Assembly (NCBI RefSeq): GCF_001310225.1
Contig: NZ_CP012898.1
Coordinates: 3,776,001-3,840,000 of the forward strand
Direction of reading: 5' to 3'
Length of the DNA: 64,000 nucleotides
Source: Pseudalgibacter alginicilyticus
Lineage (GTDB): Bacteria; Bacteroidota; Bacteroidia; Flavobacteriales; Flavobacteriaceae
Below, in pieces: positions 18,992 to 27,856 of this stretch. Both the position numbers and the translations under genes were made by a program. How positions within the stretch are numbered: the first letter of the stretch is position 1; every line of letters starts with the position of its first letter. The notes under the pieces were generated by a model. The model was not told where the DNA came from. It saw nothing but the letters and a program-made list of their open reading frames with translations, and did not search any database.

Positions 18992-19930
18992 ATGAAAGAA
19001 AGCATAGCCAAAGTTCAAAATCTATCACATAGATATAGTAAAGATTGGGCCATAAAAGATATAAATTTTGAAATAAAAAGCCGAGGGATACTTGGATTGT
19101 TAGGTTCTAACGGTGCAGGTAAATCTACTACCATGAACATCCTTTGTGGTGTTATTAATCAAACAGAAGGTTTCGCTCTTATTGATGGTATAGATATACG
19201 TAAAAAACCTGTTGAAGCAAAAAAATTAATTGGGTTTCTTCCTCAAAAAGCACCATTACATTTTGAGTTGACGGTAGATGAATATTTAATTCATTGTGCT
19301 CATTTAAGATCTATTCCTTCTAAGGAAATAAAAAGTGCTGTTGCCGTTGCAAAAGAAAAATGTGGCATTACACACTTTAGTAAGCGTGTTTTAAAAAATC
19401 TTTCAGGAGGGTATCAGCAACGTGTTGGGATTGCGCAAGCTATAATTCACAATCCAAAATTAGTAGTTTTAGATGAGCCTACTAATGGCTTAGACCCAAA
19501 TCAAATAACAGAGGTAAGAAGGCTTATAAAGAATATTGCCGAAGACCGCGCAGTTATCTTATCGACTCATATTTTATCTGAAGTCCAAGCAACCTGCGAT
19601 ACTATTGTGATGATTGAACATGGGGAAACGGTATTTCAGGATTCAATGGAAGCCTTTAATAATTATATAAAGCCTAATACTGTATTAGTAAGTATGGAAA
19701 CACCTCCTAATAAAGAGGAGTTTTTAAATATTGACGGCATTACTAATGTAGAATATATTACTAAAAACAATATCCGCTTAACATTTTCAGAACGTCCTGA
19801 AATTACTAAAACTATCATTCAGCTAAGTTTAGAAAAAGCATGGGGTTTATTGGAAATTCAATTAGAGAAAAGTTCTTTAGATGCTATTTTTGCTCAACTT
19901 TCTAAGAAAAAAAATTACACAAACGCATGA
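18992..19930 (+). CDS. ABC transporter ATP-binding protein (GldA-like)
   Basis: The 312-residue protein carries a complete nucleotide-binding domain: Walker A GSNGAGKST at 38-46, Q-loop near 84, signature LSGGYQQR at 137-144, Walker B LVVLDEP at 157-163 and H-loop in STHILSE. The C-terminal 90 residues form an extension as in GldA/CcmA-type exporter ATPases. It lies between two GldF-GldG fusion genes and overlaps the second by four bases (ATGA), so it almost certainly energises that permease pair. The sequence does not settle export versus a mechanical role. GldA-type ABC-2 systems are usually not importers, which matters for models of the operon. Confidence 0.9.
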   Translation: MKESIAKVQNLSHRYSKDWAIKDINFEIKSRGILGLLGSNGAGKSTTMNILCGVINQTEGFALIDGIDIRKKPVEAKKLIGFLPQKAPLHFELTVDEYLIHCAHLRSIPSKEIKSAVAVAKEKCGITHFSKRVLKNLSGGYQQRVGIAQAIIHNPKLVVLDEPTNGLDPNQITEVRRLIKNIAEDRAVILSTHILSEVQATCDTIVMIEHGETVFQDSMEAFNNYIKPNTVLVSMETPPNKEEFLNIDGITNVEYITKNNIRLTFSERPEITKTIIQLSLEKAWGLLEIQLEKSSLDAIFAQLSKKKNYTNA

Positions 19931-22191
19931 AAAAGATAATAAAAATAGCTAAGTTAGAATTGAGCTTAATGTTTTATTCTCCTATTGCTTGGTTTGTATT
20001 AATCATTTTTTTTATTCAAACAGGGTTAACGTTTACAGAGCTCCTTTACAAATATGAAACCAATCAGCAATTGGAGCGCCCTCTTAGTGTATTAACAAAA
20101 ATTCTATTTGCAGGAGAAGATGGTATATTAGCTACAGTACAAAATTATTTGTATTTATATATCCCTTTGTTAACTATGGGATTAATGAGTAAGGAAACCA
20201 GCAGTGGTTCTATCAAACTGTTATACTCTTCGCCTGTAACTATTAAAGAAATTATTTTAGGAAAGTACCTATCTATGATGGTTTATAACCTGTTTTTAGC
20301 AGCCATACTTTCTAGCTTCATAATTGTTGGTATGTTTACTATAGAAGCCTTAGATATTAAATTTGTTTTTGGTGGCATATTGGGGGTTTATTTACTCATG
20401 TGTGCTTATGCTGCCATTGGTTTATTCATGTCTTGTTTAACCAATTATCAAGTGGTTGCTGCTATTAGTACATTAGCGCTATTGGCTTTTTTAAATTTTA
20501 TTGGAGGCATTGGTCAAACATATGATTTTATTCGAGAAATCACCTATTGGTTGTCTATAAATGGACGAGCTAATTCATTTGTAAATGGTTTGATTGGAAC
20601 AAAAGATATCATATATTTTGTATTAGTCATCTGTTTGTTTTTAATGTTAAGTATTTTTAAACTCAATAACGAACGAACTACAAAAAATATAACCTCTAAG
20701 GTGTTTAGTTATTCTATTTTGGTATTTGTTGTTGTAAGTTTAGGTTATGTAACATCCTTGCCAAGTATTAATAAATATACAGATACAACGCGGTTTAAAG
20801 ATAGAACTCTAACCAAGACATCTCAAGACCTTATTAAAAAATTAGAATATCCTGTTCATATTACCACATATGTAAACATAATTCATAATTCTGCTCAATT
20901 TGGAGTTCCTGAAAATAGAATTAAGGATTTGAATAGTTTTGAAATGTATAGAAGGTTTATACCTAATTTAACTATGGATTATGTATACTATTATGACACT
21001 ATACCATATATAGACACTACTAAAACTTTAGTGGAATTAGCTAAAAATGCAGCGAAGGTTCATCATATAAATTTTGATAAAGTATGGAGTCCAGATAAGA
21101 TTGCACAACAAATTGATTTAAAAAAAGAAAATAACCGTTTAGTTAGGTTTGTTGAATATGGAGATCAAACAATCCCTCTTAGAATGTTTGATGATATTTA
21201 TGTGTACCCTAATGAAAAGGATATTTCTTCAACATTAAAAAGACTTATTCAAAAGCCTGCTCTTGTTGGAATATTAACTGGTCATGGTGAGCGTGATGTA
21301 TATAAAAATGGAGATGATTCGTATAAGTTTATAGCCAAGGGGGTAAATGTTAGAGGCTCATTAATTAATTCTGGTTTTGATGTTGTAGATGTTAATTTTA
21401 CTAATATGGATTCTATTTCAAAATCGCTTGATGTATTGGTTTTAGCTGATCCAAAGCATGCGTATTCTGAGAAAGAACTGCAAAGCATACATACTTATAT
21501 CAGTCGTGGTGGAAATATGTTAATTTCAGGGGAACCAGGAAAGCAAGACGTTTTAAATCCGGTATTAGATACTTTTGGAGTAGAGTTTTTAGATGGGGTG
21601 TTATTGCAAGAGAGTGAGAATTTTGAACTTGATTTAATTCAAAGTCAATTTACAGAACAAGAAACGCTGTCTCAATTTAAATTTTATAAAGATGCTATTG
21701 TGGTTAACCCAAAAGCTATGGGTATTGCTTATACCGATTCTACAGATTTTGAAATAACACCCATTTTAGTGAGTAATAAAGAAAATACTTGGAATAAGAT
21801 GCCACCGTTTGATTTAAATACTCAAAAAATAGTATTTGATAGTGTTTCAGAAAAACGTATCCAAGTTCCTATTATTATGGCTTTAACTAGAATGGTAAAA
21901 GACTCCATTAATCAAAAAATAATAATCTCTGGAGATGCCGATTTTATGACTAATGCCCAAGCGAATAGAAACACTCCAAGAAATGTAAATATGCCACTTG
22001 CGCTTCGGTTTTTTAAATGGTTTTCAAATAATGAATATGCTGTTTCAACAGGCAGACCTAAAGCTATTGATACAAGAATAAAAATAAATAGAGATGGAAT
22101 TTTCTGGCTTAAAATAATACTTTTAGGTATTGTACCAATAACCATTGCAGCCTTTGGTATTTCCATTTTAATTAAAAGACATCAAAACTAA
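19927..22191 (+). CDS. GldF-GldG-like fused ABC-2 permease and periplasmic auxiliary protein (copy 2)
   Basis: The 754-residue protein has the same architecture as the product of 16688-18958 and aligns with it from end to end: SPIAWFVLIIFFIQ against SPIAWLVLIIFIIQ, then PLLTMGLMSKETSSGSIKLLYSSPVT, then DTTRFKDRTLTKTSQDL. The two are clearly an ancient tandem duplication that kept the ATPase gene between them. The ABC-2 part is at residues 1-250, the periplasmic GldG-like domain at about 275-715 and the last helix at about 725-746. The start overlaps the ATPase stop by four bases, indicating translational coupling. It is probably the second half-permease of a heterodimer. Confidence 0.85.
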   Translation: MKKIIKIAKLELSLMFYSPIAWFVLIIFFIQTGLTFTELLYKYETNQQLERPLSVLTKILFAGEDGILATVQNYLYLYIPLLTMGLMSKETSSGSIKLLYSSPVTIKEIILGKYLSMMVYNLFLAAILSSFIIVGMFTIEALDIKFVFGGILGVYLLMCAYAAIGLFMSCLTNYQVVAAISTLALLAFLNFIGGIGQTYDFIREITYWLSINGRANSFVNGLIGTKDIIYFVLVICLFLMLSIFKLNNERTTKNITSKVFSYSILVFVVVSLGYVTSLPSINKYTDTTRFKDRTLTKTSQDLIKKLEYPVHITTYVNIIHNSAQFGVPENRIKDLNSFEMYRRFIPNLTMDYVYYYDTIPYIDTTKTLVELAKNAAKVHHINFDKVWSPDKIAQQIDLKKENNRLVRFVEYGDQTIPLRMFDDIYVYPNEKDISSTLKRLIQKPALVGILTGHGERDVYKNGDDSYKFIAKGVNVRGSLINSGFDVVDVNFTNMDSISKSLDVLVLADPKHAYSEKELQSIHTYISRGGNMLISGEPGKQDVLNPVLDTFGVEFLDGVLLQESENFELDLIQSQFTEQETLSQFKFYKDAIVVNPKAMGIAYTDSTDFEITPILVSNKENTWNKMPPFDLNTQKIVFDSVSEKRIQVPIIMALTRMVKDSINQKIIISGDADFMTNAQANRNTPRNVNMPLALRFFKWFSNNEYAVSTGRPKAIDTRIKINRDGIFWLKIILLGIVPITIAAFGISILIKRHQN

Positions 22192-22204
22192 ATTAAACTA
22201 AAAA

Positions 22205-25006
22205 ATGAAAAAAATAATTGGGTTATTATTAATGGCAATGAGTATTTCTAGTATTGCTCAAGATATAAATTTAAACGATCCTCTACCTATAAACAAAAGC
22301 ATAAAAAAAGGTGTTTTACCAAATGGCATGACCTACTATTTAAAAAGTACTGATGTCACAAAAGGTGTAGCAAGTTATTATATTATCCAAAATGTGGGGT
22401 CAGTTTTAGAAAAGGATAACCAACGTGGTTTGGCTCATTTTTTAGAGCATATGGCCTTTAATGGGACAAAAAACTTTAAAGGTAAAGGCATTTTAGATAC
22501 CATGGAAAAACATGGATTAGTTTTTGGACGTGATATTAATGCTTATACGGCGTTTGATGAAACAGTATATAATATAAACAACATACCAACTACACCAGAA
22601 CTTATTGATACGGGCTTGTTAATATTACATGATTGGTCTAACTATTTATCCCTTTTGGATGAGGAGGTAGATGCTGAACGTGGGGTTATTAAAGAAGAGT
22701 GGAGAACACGCCAAAATGGGGGTATGCGTATCTTACAGCAATCGCTTACAACTATGTTTAATAATAGCCTTTATTCACATAGATTGCCAATAGGTTTAAT
22801 GGATGTTGTTGACAATTTTGAATATGAACAATTACAGGACTTTTATCACGATTGGTATAGAACAGATTTGCAAGCTATTGCTATTGTTGGTGATATTGAT
22901 ATTGATCAGTTTGAAGCTAAAATAAAAGCAGTATTCTCAAATATTCCAGCTGTTGATAATCCTATAGAACGTATCAATGTTGAGGTTCCTGATAATGATA
23001 ATATGCTATACGTTATGGCTATGGATGAGGAGGTAACAACATCATCTATTGCTTTTGGAATTAGACATCCAAAATCTCTTAAAGATGAAACTGTAAGGGA
23101 TTTAAAGGAGTCGTTACTTAATAACATGGTGACTAATATGTTGGCTAAAAGGCTTACAGAACTTTCCATAAAACCGGATGCTACTTATTTAGCAGCAAGA
23201 ATAAGTTATGGACAACATACAAGAACTACAAATGTGTTTAATATTTCTATTTCTCCAAAACAAAACCAACAACAGGAGGCTTTTAAATCGGTGTTAAGTG
23301 AAGTTGTAAGAGCCGTTAAATTTGGTTTTGCAGATGCTGAAATAGCACGTACTGTTACCGAGTTTAAAAACTTTTATGAAAATAAAATTATCAACGAGGA
23401 TGACATGTCTCATGGGCGTATTGTTTCCATTATAAAAAATAATTATTTAAACAACTCCACCATTGTAGATATTAAAAAAGAGTACGAACTAATAAATTTA
23501 ATTTTTAGTACATTAAAAAACAGTGAACTGCATGATGCTATAAAGAAATTGTATAAACAAAACAATAGATTTTTAACAGTTACAGGTGTTAAAGGAAAAG
23601 ATAATTTAACAGAAGAAGAGGCTTTAAGTATTATTACTACCGTGGAAAATGATACAAGTTTAATAGCGTATACTGATGATTTTGCTGGTAAAACATTAAT
23701 TACAGATGTAGATATTAATTCAGGAAGTATTATTTCAACTGAAGAAAATGAGATTTTAGAATCAACAACATTTATATTAAGCAATGGTGTAAAAGTGCAT
23801 TATAAATTTGTTGATAAAAATAAAAATGACGTAAGATTAAAAGCTATAAGTTATGGTGGATTGTCCTTATTAAAGGATGCAGATTTACCTTCAGCCAATT
23901 TATTAGGTAATGTTATTCAATATTCAGGATTGGGAAATTATTCTGCTACCGATTTACCAAAAATCCTGGCAGGGAAAACCGCTAATGCTTCAATAAGCCT
24001 TAATAATTTAACAGAAAATATCCAAGGTGCCGCTGTTACTAAAGACGTGGAAACCATGTTGCAAATGGTATACCTTCGTTTTGTTAAACCGCGTTTTGAC
24101 ATTGAGGGGTATGATGTCATAATGCAAAATGTAAAAAATTATCAAATACGTAGAAGTGAAAATATAAATGAAAAAATGAAGGATAGTTTGGTTATAGCTT
24201 TATATGGAAATGATAATCCAAAACACCGAATTTTTAATGACGATTTTATTAATGAAATTTCTTTTGAAAGAATAAAATCCATTTATAAAGATAGATTTTC
24301 TAATGCAGCAGATTTTGAGTTTTTTATAGTTGGCGATGTAGAAAAGGAAATTTTAATGCCATTGTTAGAAAAATATATAGCAAGTATACCAACTAATAAA
24401 GAACACGAACTATGGAAAAATAATTCAACATCATGGAAGGATAGCATCATTAAAAAGGATATTTTTTTAAAGATGGAAGATCCTAAAACTTCTGTTAGAA
24501 TCACTTACAAAAATGATTATGATTATAGCTTAAAAGCGTCGATTGTAGCAAGTGCGTTAGGCGATATTTTACAATTAAGGTTTACAGAAACATTACGAGA
24601 AGAAGAAGGAGGAACTTATGGAGCAAGTGTAGGGGCCAGTGTTTCTAAAAGACCGGCAGAAGAGGCCTCAATTTCGGTAAATTTTGATTGTAATCCTGAT
24701 AAAGCACAAACTTTAATAGATATTGTACATCAAGAAATAAATAAAATAGCAGAAGGCAATATTGAGCAGTTAGATTTAGATAAAACACTTACTAATTATA
24801 TAAAGGGAAGAAAGCAGCAAAAAGATTATAATAGTTATGATATGACTTGGCTTACTACGTTCTACAGAGAAGGGTACGATATTAATGATCCCAATAATTT
24901 TGATCATATTGTAAATGGGATTACAAAAGATGATATTCAGAATTTTACAAAAATAGTGCTAAAAGACGCAAAATCTTATCAAGTTGTTTTTAAGCCTTTG
25001 AAATAA
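22205..25006 (+). CDS. Periplasmic M16-family zinc peptidase (PqqL/FusC-like)
   Basis: The 933-residue protein has a signal peptide (about 1-19, SSIAQ). The inverted zinc motif HxxEH is at 78-82 (HFLEH) and the third-ligand helix is near 158-165 (ERGVIKEE). The fold is two M16 halves: catalytic about 35-390 and inactive about 520-930, the latter with the usual R/Y-containing GGTYGASVGASVS segment. Length, export signal and architecture match periplasmic M16 proteases such as E. coli PqqL and Pectobacterium FusC. These act with a TonB-dependent receptor and an ABC transporter. It starts 14 bases after the second permease gene and is the last gene of the operon. It would degrade the imported substrate. 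Confidence 0.9.
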   Translation: MKKIIGLLLMAMSISSIAQDINLNDPLPINKSIKKGVLPNGMTYYLKSTDVTKGVASYYIIQNVGSVLEKDNQRGLAHFLEHMAFNGTKNFKGKGILDTMEKHGLVFGRDINAYTAFDETVYNINNIPTTPELIDTGLLILHDWSNYLSLLDEEVDAERGVIKEEWRTRQNGGMRILQQSLTTMFNNSLYSHRLPIGLMDVVDNFEYEQLQDFYHDWYRTDLQAIAIVGDIDIDQFEAKIKAVFSNIPAVDNPIERINVEVPDNDNMLYVMAMDEEVTTSSIAFGIRHPKSLKDETVRDLKESLLNNMVTNMLAKRLTELSIKPDATYLAARISYGQHTRTTNVFNISISPKQNQQQEAFKSVLSEVVRAVKFGFADAEIARTVTEFKNFYENKIINEDDMSHGRIVSIIKNNYLNNSTIVDIKKEYELINLIFSTLKNSELHDAIKKLYKQNNRFLTVTGVKGKDNLTEEEALSIITTVENDTSLIAYTDDFAGKTLITDVDINSGSIISTEENEILESTTFILSNGVKVHYKFVDKNKNDVRLKAISYGGLSLLKDADLPSANLLGNVIQYSGLGNYSATDLPKILAGKTANASISLNNLTENIQGAAVTKDVETMLQMVYLRFVKPRFDIEGYDVIMQNVKNYQIRRSENINEKMKDSLVIALYGNDNPKHRIFNDDFINEISFERIKSIYKDRFSNAADFEFFIVGDVEKEILMPLLEKYIASIPTNKEHELWKNNSTSWKDSIIKKDIFLKMEDPKTSVRITYKNDYDYSLKASIVASALGDILQLRFTETLREEEGGTYGASVGASVSKRPAEEASISVNFDCNPDKAQTLIDIVHQEINKIAEGNIEQLDLDKTLTNYIKGRKQQKDYNSYDMTWLTTFYREGYDINDPNNFDHIVNGITKDDIQNFTKIVLKDAKSYQVVFKPLK

Positions 25007-25199
25007 AAAAGGGGACTTACTTTATTAAATTTGGATACTATGTTGTAAGAATTAGGGAAACATAGATTAGCGTCGATTTATTGAAAAAAGAGCATACATA
25101 AATATTACAGTTTAGGATTTAAGAAAACGACAGCTGTATTAAGCTATACCAGAGGGTGACGTAAAATAGATATACGAAATTGTTGGTTAGGTGTGGAAA

Positions 25200-25600
25200 A
25201 TATTATGGGCGAATAGTTTTTCTGGTTGATGGAAGCCAAAATTGACAGATGAACAAAATCGATAACCTTACCAAAGATCTATTGTAATTTCAGAGTAATT
25301 AATCTTTCATTCTGACAGAGTGTTTCAATATACCTGTGGCACTTTTTATGGAAATTATAAAAAGTTATGACGGTCTTATAAAACAATGTATGGGTAGAAA
25401 AGGAAATTTTAGGGACAATGTAACAGCAGATATCATTCTTTATATAGTTTAAAAATAGAAAGGATGTATAAACATTATTATAAGCTGAATTATCAATATC
25501 TTTTAAGATTGAAATGGAATACAAAAAAGTAGAATCCACTTTACTTTAGTATAAAACCATTAACAAATTTTGAGCTTATTATGTTTAATCAAAATGTGCT
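25200..25600 (+). pseudogene. Decayed IS3-family transposase (orfB) fragment
   Basis: No frame is open, but reading across frames gives the C-terminal landmarks of an IS3-type DDE transposase in the right order. These are LIFHSDR and QYT at about 25302-25330, GRKGNF-DNVTAD at about 25390-25430 (normally RKGNCWDNAVAES), FYSLKIERMYKH at about 25437-25475, and WNTKK-ESTLL-YKTINKF at about 25513-25571. Several stops and frameshifts interrupt it, and the catalytic Glu of the AES motif is gone. No terminal inverted repeats were found. The bases 25007-25199 before it and 25601-25869 after it show no recognisable gene. It marks a past insertion between the two sigma/SusCD operons. Confidence 0.7.
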
Positions 25601-25869
25601 TCTTTAATCTCGCTATTAATTGTTCACATTTTATATTGTGTATTTTGTTGAGGTGTAGAATAGCGTTTTTTAATTAGTAAAATGTATTCAAAATTAGATG
25701 CACTTTTTGTGTTCAATCACAATAGCTGTTTGATAATTAAAAATATTATTTATTCTTTTGATTCTGCGAAAATATTGAGTTGTTAATTTATAATTAATGA
25801 TTTCTTAATATTTTTTATAAATGATTTTTATGTCTCTAACTTAACTTTAACCATTCTTATAAAAAAAAG

Positions 25870-26436
25870 ATGCATTTAGATTTTAAAGAATTTTCAGATG
25901 AAAAACTTCTTTTATGTTTAAAAAATGGTAATCATATGGCGTTCCAATACATATTCAATAAGTATTGGGAAAAATTATATAAGAATGTTTATAATGTACT
26001 TTATGATAAAGGTTTAACTGAAGATGTGCTTCAGGAAGTGTTTTCAGATATATGGTTACGAAAGGATACTATTGAAATAAGGAATTTAAATGCTTATCTT
26101 TTTAAGGCTGTTAGAAACAATGCTTTGTTAAAAGTTAGAAATAAAAAATTCGTTGCCTTTAATGCAGATATGATTGAAGGTTTAGTACTGAAACCAGAAA
26201 TAGAAATGCAATTTGATAAAAACGAATTAAAATTATCTATAGAGCATGCCATGAATCACTTGCCGGCTAGATGTAGAGCTATTTTTTTTATGAGCCGCTA
26301 TCAAGATTACTCTATATCTGAAATTGCTGCTCATTTTGAAATTTCTCATAGAACAGTAGAAAATCAAATACATGTCGCTTTAAAACATCTTCGTGCAAAT
26401 TTAAATATTACCATTTTTATTCTGCTTTTTTCTTAA
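25870..26436 (+). CDS. ECF RNA polymerase sigma factor (FecI-like)
   Basis: The 188-residue protein has region 2 at about 20-90 (LTEDVLQEVFSDIWLRKD) and region 4 at about 125-180 (LPARCRAIFFMSRYQDYSI..., helix-turn-helix ending HRTVENQIHVALKHLR). It belongs to the same Bacteroidota FecI-like group as the sigma factor at 6747 but is clearly divergent from it, so the two operons should respond to different signals. The ATG at 25870 follows an A-rich stretch. The FecR gene follows 124 bases later. I found no clear TAnnTTTG box upstream. Confidence 0.88.
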   Translation: MHLDFKEFSDEKLLLCLKNGNHMAFQYIFNKYWEKLYKNVYNVLYDKGLTEDVLQEVFSDIWLRKDTIEIRNLNAYLFKAVRNNALLKVRNKKFVAFNADMIEGLVLKPEIEMQFDKNELKLSIEHAMNHLPARCRAIFFMSRYQDYSISEIAAHFEISHRTVENQIHVALKHLRANLNITIFILLFS

Positions 26437-26560
26437 AACTAAGTCGTTGGTTAATTAATTGTATCTGTAATATTATCTATAAGTTAAATGGTGCTTTTTT
26501 TAATTTTTCTTATGTGCGTAGCAGGTCGTTTTTGCACCATATAGATGTAAAGCAGTAAAA

Positions 26561-27685
26561 ATGACTAAAAAAGAATTTTATGATTTATTATTAAAATTTG
26601 AAAAAAAAGAGTGTACCGCTGAAGAAGAAAATTTGCTATTTCAGTTTTATAACAGTTTTCAAAATAATAATAGAATGTCCTCATGGAATCTTTCTGAAAA
26701 AGAAGAGGCAAGAATTAGACTGTTAAAACGAATAAATACAGTTGTTCATAATTCTAAAAAACAACAAGTAAGGACCTTTAATTGGATAAAAATAGCGAGT
26801 ATAGCAGCCTTGTATTTAGGGTTTGGTTTTATAGGTTTTTTATACTTCAATAAAAGTACAACCAATAATATTCCAAAGGATGCTATAACATTACAGTTCG
26901 AAGATGGAACAATAAAAGTTATTAATGAAAACAGCGGTGCTATTCAGGTTTTAAATAATGAAGGGCAGATTGTAGGAAAACAAGAAGGAAGGAAACTGAT
27001 TTATAATAAAGAAGGTGAACGCAATGTTTTAACATATAATACACTTAAAGTTCCTTATGGAAAAACCTTTGAGCTTCAGTTGTCTGATGGGACTAAAGTT
27101 CAATTAAATTCTGGATCATCACTAAAATACCCCGTAAATTTTATTGAAGGCAAAGATCGTTTGGTCTATATTGTTGGTGAAGCTTATTTTGATGTTGAAA
27201 AGGATCTTATGCATCCTTTTTTAGTTAATATTAATGAGCTTAATGTAAAGGTTATTGGGACTCAATTTAATGTGCATGCTTACCCAGAGGATGATGTGAC
27301 AGAAGTTGTTTTAGTTGAAGGTTCGGTTGGACTTTATAAAGAAGAAAAGGAATCGGATAAGTCAATAACCTATTTAACTCCAGGTTTTAAAGCTAGTTTT
27401 AGTAAAAATTCAAAAGAGATAACAAAAACCCCTGTTTTAACTAATATTTATACGTCTTGGGTAGAGGGTGAATTGGTTTTTAGAGACATGGAATTTGATA
27501 ATATTTTGAAAAAACTTGAACGATTCTACGATATAGACATAACAAATGATAACAATAGCTTATCTGGGCAAAAATTTCAGGCAAGTTTTGGAAAAAAACC
27601 AAATATAGAAGAGGTTTTTGAAGAATTAAAAATGATTTACGAAATTGATTATACCATAAACGGTAAATCTATAACAATAAAATAA
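26561..27685 (+). CDS. FecR-like anti-sigma factor
   Basis: The 374-residue protein has a short cytoplasmic sigma-binding region (1-72) and a membrane helix at about 74-95. The periplasmic FecR domain follows (VPYGKTFELQLSDGTKVQLNSGS; GEAYFDV; VIGTQFNVHAY), then a DUF4974-like domain over the last 70 residues (LVFRDMEFDNILKKLERFYDI). It lies between its sigma factor and a SusC with an STN domain, as in standard trans-envelope signalling. The 171-base gap after it contains the putative antisense RNA described separately. Confidence 0.9.
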   Translation: MTKKEFYDLLLKFEKKECTAEEENLLFQFYNSFQNNNRMSSWNLSEKEEARIRLLKRINTVVHNSKKQQVRTFNWIKIASIAALYLGFGFIGFLYFNKSTTNNIPKDAITLQFEDGTIKVINENSGAIQVLNNEGQIVGKQEGRKLIYNKEGERNVLTYNTLKVPYGKTFELQLSDGTKVQLNSGSSLKYPVNFIEGKDRLVYIVGEAYFDVEKDLMHPFLVNINELNVKVIGTQFNVHAYPEDDVTEVVLVEGSVGLYKEEKESDKSITYLTPGFKASFSKNSKEITKTPVLTNIYTSWVEGELVFRDMEFDNILKKLERFYDIDITNDNNSLSGQKFQASFGKKPNIEEVFEELKMIYEIDYTINGKSITIK

Positions 27686-27767
27686 TAACAAAAAAATATT
27701 ACGATGACATAATGAGATAAAATAAAAAAAGCAAAAAGATTACTTAGTACTAATATTAGATATTGGA

Positions 27768-27843
27768 TAAAAAAAAAACGGAAAATGTTCCCGCATTTTC
27801 CGTCTATCTAAAGTGATCATCAAAAAATAATAATCACCAATAA
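27768..27843 (-). ncRNA. Putative antisense RNA over the susC leader (DonS-like)
   Basis: Read on the minus strand, ACGGAAAATG at 27803-27794 pairs perfectly with CATTTTCCGT at 27787-27778 around a six-base loop. It runs straight into about ten T residues (the plus-strand A run at 27768-27777), forming a textbook intrinsic terminator pointing away from susC. A perfect -7 box (TACTTTTG, minus strand, 27857-27850) lies about 75 bases upstream of it, overlapping the susC start codon. The predicted RNA would begin near 27843 and be entirely antisense to the susC 5' leader. Bacteroides polysaccharide loci carry cis-antisense RNAs in the same place, between anti-sigma and susC. No -33 box was found, so expression is unproven. 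Confidence 0.45.
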
Positions 27844-27856
27844 ACATTACAAAAGT

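Noticed and set aside
25279-25539. 86-codon open frame on the minus strand
   Set aside because: It lies opposite the decayed IS3 transposase, has no recognisable motif and no start context. The readable protein signal is on the plus strand.
26488-26540. Inverted repeat ATGGTGC/GCACCAT upstream of the second anti-sigma gene
   Set aside because: Only 7 bp with a 39-base loop, which is not beyond chance in this region.
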